33,339 nucleotides of DNA. Origin: Clostridia bacterium. Its GTDB lineage: Bacteria > Bacillota > Clostridia > Oscillospirales > Butyricicoccaceae. Position 1 is the stretch's first letter. Each line of letters starts with the position of its first letter. The translations under genes and the position numbers were made by a program. Location: positions 1 through 33,339 of the forward strand of contig JAFQTO010000022.1 in NCBI GenBank assembly GCA_017408985.1, given 5' to 3'. Positions 30,400 to 33,339 of this stretch are shown here, one piece after another. The notes beneath the pieces are model-generated. The model worked only from the letters and a program-made list of their open reading frames with translations. It was not told the DNA's origin and made no database searches.

Positions 30400-31128
30400 T
30401 CAGAGACGGTTGATTTTTTCGATCAGTGCGGGCAGTTCGCCGATGGCGTCGATGGCGTAGGGCGCAGGCTCAAGAGAGTCGGGCCAAATACCCACCGAAC
30501 GCATCCACACGGGTGTCAGTCCCGCGCGGCGCGCACCCTCAACGTCGTTGACCGGATTGTCGCCTACGTACAGTGCTTCTCCGGGAGCGCAGCCCATAGC
30601 CTCGCAGATGGCGAGGAAGGTGCTGACGTGAGGCTTCTGGTACTCCAGGTCGCCGCAGAGGATCACCCGGTCGATGTGCCGGCGCAGACCCACATAATCC
30701 AGCTTGGCGTTCTGGAACTCGCTCGTGCCGTTGGTCAGGAGTCCGGTGGTGTATCCCATTTCGCGCAGTTTGAGCAGGGTGCTTACGGCATCGGGGTACA
30801 TGTCGATATACTTGGGAAAGGCGGGGAGTATGAATCCGTAATAATACTCCTCGTGGGTGGGCACATCGCTGAAGATGCCTGTGGCAATGAGCGATCTGTA
30901 CGTGTTGCCCCAGGGCATTTTTATGCTGTCCGACCTGCGTGCGGGTCGGTCGGGCAGCTCAAAGCCTGCGCGGTCGGCATGCTTTGTGGCGGTAATCACC
31001 TGCTCGAGAGTAATGTCATCTCGGAGCTTGTCTGCAAAATGGCTCATAAACTCGGGGGCCATAAGCTCCAGCGTCCTGTCGCGGTCGTAGAGAGTATGGT
31101 CAAAATCAAAAGCAACGGCTTTTATCAA
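30400..31128 (-). CDS. HAD-superfamily hydrolase (YjjG/pyrimidine nucleotidase-like)
   Basis: A 242-residue haloacid dehalogenase-type phosphatase. Motif I is DFDHTLYDRD (nucleophile Asp8), motif II LLTNGTSEFQ, the lysine in YQKPHVSTF and motif IV VGDNPVNDVEGARRAG. The helical cap with WGNTYR sits between motifs I and II. Close relatives dephosphorylate nucleotides or sugar phosphates; the substrate is not known. The TTG at 31128 follows AGAAGTGAT and starts the protein at the normal position; a GTG at 31137 is an alternative. The frame continues upstream into a repeat, which I exclude. Confidence 0.85.
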   Translation of the reverse strand: MIKAVAFDFDHTLYDRDRTLELMAPEFMSHFADKLRDDITLEQVITATKHADRAGFELPDRPARRSDSIKMPWGNTYRSLIATGIFSDVPTHEEYYYGFILPAFPKYIDMYPDAVSTLLKLREMGYTTGLLTNGTSEFQNAKLDYVGLRRHIDRVILCGDLEYQKPHVSTFLAICEAMGCAPGEALYVGDNPVNDVEGARRAGLTPVWMRSVGIWPDSLEPAPYAIDAIGELPALIEKINRL

Positions 31129-31202
31129 CGGGATCACTTCTTTCGCTCGGGTAGTTGAACTGATTATACACCATCGGGCCGGAAATGTAAAACAAAAAAA
31201 GA

Positions 31203-31318
31203 CATCCTTGCAAACTCCATACCTAACAACAAAAGCACCCACGATGTGAGTGCTTTTGTTGTTGTCTATGGGCTACAAAAAAGATATTTTTGCTGTTTTT
31301 GCGAATGAATTTGAACCC
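31203..31318. repeat. Long direct repeat, copy A
   Basis: About 115 bp from ATCCTTGCAAACTCCAT to TTTGAACCC, aligning at roughly 80-85 percent with 33140-33256 by eye. Includes the terminator-like palindrome and CTACAAAAAAGATATTTT. Confidence 0.85.
31225..31264. terminator. Bidirectional terminator-like hairpin in repeat copy A
   Basis: AACAACAAAAGCACCCAC and GTGAGTGCTTTTGTTGTT form a long stem with a 3-nt loop and one mismatch. Confidence 0.75.
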
Positions 31319-31580
31319 TTGCATAAATGAAATCCTTGCTGATGCAAGGGTGAAATCATCTAACGCTGATGAAATCTTCGGTTTTTCTGGCAGGGGCAGA
31401 GCGCTGCCACTCATATACACAATTATTTATGTATGTATTTTAAAAATGTTTCCCTCGCGAATTCTAATAGTTCTTCTGATTTCTTTGGAAAAGTGTCCCC
31501 AATCCAACAAACGCACCGGGGCAAAAAAGTGTTAAAGAAATGAACAGACAGACGAATTAAAAACTCGGATAAAACAACTT

Positions 31581-32225
31581 TCAACCAACCACGACATATC
31601 CCGCATTATTTACGTGAAAATCACGCTCGCCCCAGGTTTTATCGTTCGGCTCGGCGCCAAAATAAAGCGCACGCGCGATTGTGTCAATATCCACCATCTG
31701 CACACCCGTCGGTGCCATTTTATGCGAGCTGTTAGCAACAAGTATCTGTCCGTCTTTTGTGTAGCCCACCGCCATAACGTAATGCGCACGCATTGAAAAC
31801 GGCGATTCCGGGAAAGTAGATTTTCCGGGTGTCCAGAATATAACCTGTTTGCCGTCGCACAAGGATTTTTCAATATGTTTCTTTGCAATTTCTTGCGATG
31901 GCACACCAAAAAACTCTGCAGGAACACCATAATGACGAAGTATTTTTGTAATGCCCGATACTGTTTGGAAATTGCCCTGATGCTCAGTGGGTTCACCCCA
32001 AAGTTTACGACAAAGAGTAAACTCTTGGTGTGGGTCGATTTTTATTCCGTATAAATTAAGCGCCATAGTAGCGCAGCAATGACCGCAACCGTTTTTTCTG
32101 ACAAACTCCTGATACTCTCCTGTTTCCCAAAAAAATTGTTGCCAAACCGGTGTACTTTTATCGCCAATTGTCACCTGTGAAATCACAGGTATAGAATTTA
32201 AAACTTTATAATCAGCATATACCAT
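31581..32225 (-). CDS. C39-like cysteine peptidase domain protein, probably acquired
   Basis: A 214-residue protein matching the Peptidase_C39-like pattern. The likely nucleophile is Cys47 in NGCGHCCATMALNLYG. A histidine in SMRAHYVMAVGYTKDGQILVANS (His148) and the following Asn165 complete a papain-like triad. Neighbouring Cys50 and Cys51 are unusual. No signal peptide, membrane helix or ABC transporter domain is present, so a bacteriocin-exporter role is unlikely. Codons are more AT-rich than in surrounding genes. TGGAGTG lies about 8 nt before the ATG. It lies alone between two long direct repeats, next to a small ORF and a hairpin array. Confidence 0.8.
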   Translation of the reverse strand: MVYADYKVLNSIPVISQVTIGDKSTPVWQQFFWETGEYQEFVRKNGCGHCCATMALNLYGIKIDPHQEFTLCRKLWGEPTEHQGNFQTVSGITKILRHYGVPAEFFGVPSQEIAKKHIEKSLCDGKQVIFWTPGKSTFPESPFSMRAHYVMAVGYTKDGQILVANSSHKMAPTGVQMVDIDTIARALYFGAEPNDKTWGERDFHVNNAGYVVVG

Positions 32226-32262
32226 AACTACACTCCATTGAAATAATTTTTGTTTTAATATA

Positions 32263-32391
32263 TCACTCGGGTTTGGTTTCGAGTTTTAACGGATAATCAC
32301 CCGGTTTATTAACTCTAAATCCGTTTTCTTTATACTTTTCATAATCAAACGCCCCAAGCTCGTCATAATCTTCCCTCCTATTATTATACAC
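32263..32391 (-). CDS. Possible small ORF or gene fragment upstream of the C39-like gene
   Basis: A minus-strand frame of 42 codons starts at GTG 32391 and ends with an acidic/aromatic protein-like sequence (EDYDELGAFDYEKYKENGF, then PGDYPLKLETKPE). No ribosome site precedes this GTG. In another frame, AGGAGGG stands 6 nt before an ATG at 32366 that opens only a 26-codon ORF (to 32286). The stronger protein character is in the first frame, so this may be the tail of a gene broken by a frameshift or deletion. It lies 37 nt before the peptidase start. Confidence 0.35.
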   Translation of the reverse strand: MYNNRREDYDELGAFDYEKYKENGFRVNKPGDYPLKLETKPE

Positions 32392-32592
32392 AGTTTTTAC
32401 GATAAATCAATTCCGCCAATCTAATATTATGTGTATATAATAATTCCCTGCGTATAGATAGTGCTTGTAGGAAGTATCCTATATGTGTCAAAAAAGAAAT
32501 ACTGAAAATTCATATCTTCTGGGAAATACATAATGCTCTTTCGTCAAATTCTTATTTATCGAACTGATTATACCGCTTTTCAGCAATCAAAT

Positions 32593-32782
32593 CAGGGCGA
32601 AGCCTTGTATATCATCCGTAACTTGTTGCGGTATATCATCAACACGAAGTGTTGCATCTTATCAAGCCGCAGTTAATACAGCCTTCGGCTGATGATATGC
32701 GCCTACGGCGATGATATACGAATGTATATCTCGCCACAGGCGAGTTATACATTCAATGATATGCCAAGCCTGCGGCTTGGAT
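32593..32782. repeat. Hairpin array 2 with ATATCA/TGATAT linkers
   Basis: Hairpins in order: AGGGC-GAA-GCCTT, CCGTAAC/GTTGCGG, CAACAC-GAA-GTGTTG, CAGCC-TTC-GGCTG, CGCC-TAC-GGCG, GAATGTATA/TATACATTC enclosing CTCGCC-ACA-GGCGAG, and CCAAGCC-TGC-GGCTTGG. Linkers are TATATCAT or GATGATATG(C) in most gaps, with one decayed (CATCTTATCAA). Confidence 0.85.
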
Positions 32783-32825
32783 AAAAAAAGAAGTAACTTT
32801 TGGTAGACAAAAGTTACTTCTTTTT
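32782..32825. terminator. Bidirectional terminator at the end of hairpin array 2
   Basis: AAAAAAGAAGTAACTTTTG pairs with CAAAAGTTACTTCTTTTTT around a 5-nt loop, giving T or A tracts on both strands. Confidence 0.85.
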
Positions 32826-32845
32826 TGGCGGAGAAGGAGGGATTT
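32826..32845 (-). repeat. tRNA-Ser-3'-end-like segment, copy 1
   Basis: The minus strand reads AAATCCCTCCTTCTCCGCCA, as in the T-arm/acceptor end of a serine tRNA with CCA. The rest of the tRNA is absent. Identical 20 bp at 33050-33069. Confidence 0.65.
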
Positions 32846-33017
32846 TCAGGTCTTCGACCCACAGTTTGCGGTGCCCGAAGCGGTCGTCGGGCTCGCGCAT
32901 TTCCTCGACCGCTTTCGACCGCTGCACCAATGGCGCCTCGCTGCATCTGCCACCGGCAGCGCTCGGCTCCATTGCTCGCGACTACGCCGCTCGGGTTATC
33001 CTCGGTTTCCGCCAAGC

Positions 33018-33047
33018 AAAAAAGACGAGCTTTTGCTCGTCTTTTTT
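33018..33047. terminator. Bidirectional terminator-like hairpin
   Basis: AAAAAAGACGAGC-TTTT-GCTCGTCTTTTTT, 13-bp perfect stem. Confidence 0.88.
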
Positions 33048-33049
33048 GT

Positions 33050-33148
33050 TGGCGGAGAAGGAGGGATTTCTTTTCTGCGGAAAAGCCACGGCGGTTACAA
33101 CAGTCCACCGGACTGTTGCCAAGAGCCGCCTTTCAAATCCCTCCTTGC
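33050..33148. repeat. Compound palindromic element with tRNA-Ser-like end
   Basis: AAGGAGGGATTT (33058-33069) and AAATCCCTCCTT (33136-33147) form outer arms. Inside, GGCGG pairs with CCGCC, and AACAGTCC-ACC-GGACTGTT is the terminal hairpin. The left edge is the second tRNA-Ser-3'-like segment. The result is a three-tier stem of about 100 nt. Confidence 0.7.
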
Positions 33149-33256
33149 AAACCCCATACCAAACAACAAAAGCACCCACGATGTGGGTGCTTTTATTGCT
33201 TGTGTAAGGACTATAAAAAAGATATTTTCGGCCGTTTTGCGTATGACTTCGAACTC
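33140..33256. repeat. Long direct repeat, copy B
   Basis: Aligns with 31203-31318, including hairpin AAAAGCACCCAC-GAT-GTGGGTGCTTTT (33167-33194) and CTATAAAAAAGATATTTT. Its left edge overlaps the outer arm of the compound palindrome. Confidence 0.85.
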
Positions 33257-33288
33257 TCACAAAATATCTTGAGCTTTCTAATTTAGTG

Positions 33289-33333
33289 TGTGGTGGTGAG
33301 CCACCGTCAGTCGATCAGTGGCTGTACCACCTT
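33289..33333. repeat. Stem-loop at window end
   Basis: GGTGGTGAGCCAC and GTGGCTGTACCACC pair with one bulge around a 13-nt loop. May continue beyond the window; role unknown. Confidence 0.6.
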
Positions 33334-33339
33334 GAGACC

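Larger units (their letters stand above)
31129..31580. other. Intergenic region with repeat copy A, becoming AT-rich
   Basis: No gene is supported. It contains the left copy (31203-31318) of a direct repeat that recurs at 33140-33256, a bidirectional hairpin within it, and further small repeats of ATGAAATC and GCAAGGGT at 31313-31380. A minus-strand frame (31420-31223) lies wholly in these repeats. From about 31400 the DNA is visibly AT-richer. Confidence 0.7.
32226..33339. other. Accessory intergenic region with hairpin array 2 and repeats
   Basis: Apart from the possible small ORF at 32263, no gene is supported. About 32400-32590 is AT-rich with nothing recognised. Hairpin array 2 spans 32593-32782 and a terminator hairpin 32782-32825. 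32826-33148 carries two tRNA-Ser-3'-end-like segments, a GC-rich spacer and a compound palindrome. 33140-33256 is repeat copy B. 33289-33333 is a GGTGGT...ACCACC stem-loop. Frames across 32800-33280 on both strands are repeat read-through. Confidence 0.7.

Noticed and set aside
31129-31242. N-terminal extension of the HAD protein
   Set aside because: It reads through direct-repeat copy A and its hairpin; HAD motif I would be displaced from the usual first ten residues.
29667-32782. CRISPR array interpretation of the two hairpin arrays
   Set aside because: The constant parts are only 6-9 bp linkers, the variable parts are palindromes and no cas gene is nearby.
32662-33108. 148-codon minus-strand ORF and the plus-strand ORFs over the same area
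   Set aside because: They cross a terminator, the hairpin array and tRNA-like repeats; read-through of structured non-coding DNA.

Overview
The window looks like a chromosomal segment of a gut-type Clostridia bacterium, probably Oscillospirales/Ruminococcaceae. This is inferred from gene content and order: Asp23-fakA, a glmU-prs-pth-mfd-prsA run, DnaD-type replication protein, rubrerythrin, GSI glutamine synthetase, sigma-A type promoters with strong AGGAGG ribosome sites, and many palindromic intergenic repeats. No rRNA, phage, transposase or CRISPR array is visible. Most coding DNA is moderately GC-rich; positions about 31300-32600 are clearly more AT-rich.

Layout. (1) 1-4070: a tRNA-Arg(CCU) plus a decayed second copy on the minus strand, then plus-strand ymdB-like phosphodiesterase, pgeF, an Asp23/Gls24 protein and the fatty-acid kinase fakA. 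(2) 4180-9010: a small membrane-anchored protein, then minus-strand genes for a DUF6199-like protein, a membrane-anchored extracytoplasmic protein, a CofE-like F420 ligase homologue and a DnaD protein carrying a DnaI-like zinc motif. (3) 9170-16500: a plus-strand housekeeping run, glmU (with a degenerate, shortened uridylyltransferase half), prs, pth (apparently an ATT start), mfd and a PrsA-like lipoprotein. (4) 16600-18640: an MBL-fold hydrolase, two overlapping tiny ORFs, and a secreted membrane-anchored protein. (5) 18860-22740: a tandem glycine riboswitch controlling an alanine/glycine:cation symporter whose 3' end is duplicated downstream, then an AbgB-like M20 amidohydrolase. (6) 22740-23440: 0.7 kb of structured repeats. 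(7) 23450-26590: glnA, a double-rubredoxin rubrerythrin and a divergent Crp/Fnr regulator. (8) 26590-29590: AraC regulator, DMT-type transporter and Gfo/Idh/MocA oxidoreductase, probably a small sugar or polyol utilisation unit. (9) 29600-33339: thioredoxin, HAD hydrolase, then an AT-rich accessory patch with a C39-like peptidase, two arrays of short hairpins joined by ATATCA/TGATAT linkers, and degenerate repeats.

The most interesting signals are non-coding. The promoters of rubrerythrin and thioredoxin, 4.5 kb apart, share an identical 18-bp GTGA/TCAC operator at exactly the same distance (27.5 bp) from their -10 boxes, and the Crp/Fnr gene starts beside one of them; this suggests a small redox regulon. 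Two hairpin arrays keep their linkers but change every stem, and a separate repeat at 22787 and 23131 keeps an identical loop core while both arms of its stem differ together. An approximately 115-bp direct repeat brackets the C39-peptidase patch. These are proposed from direct reading; no database search or folding was run.
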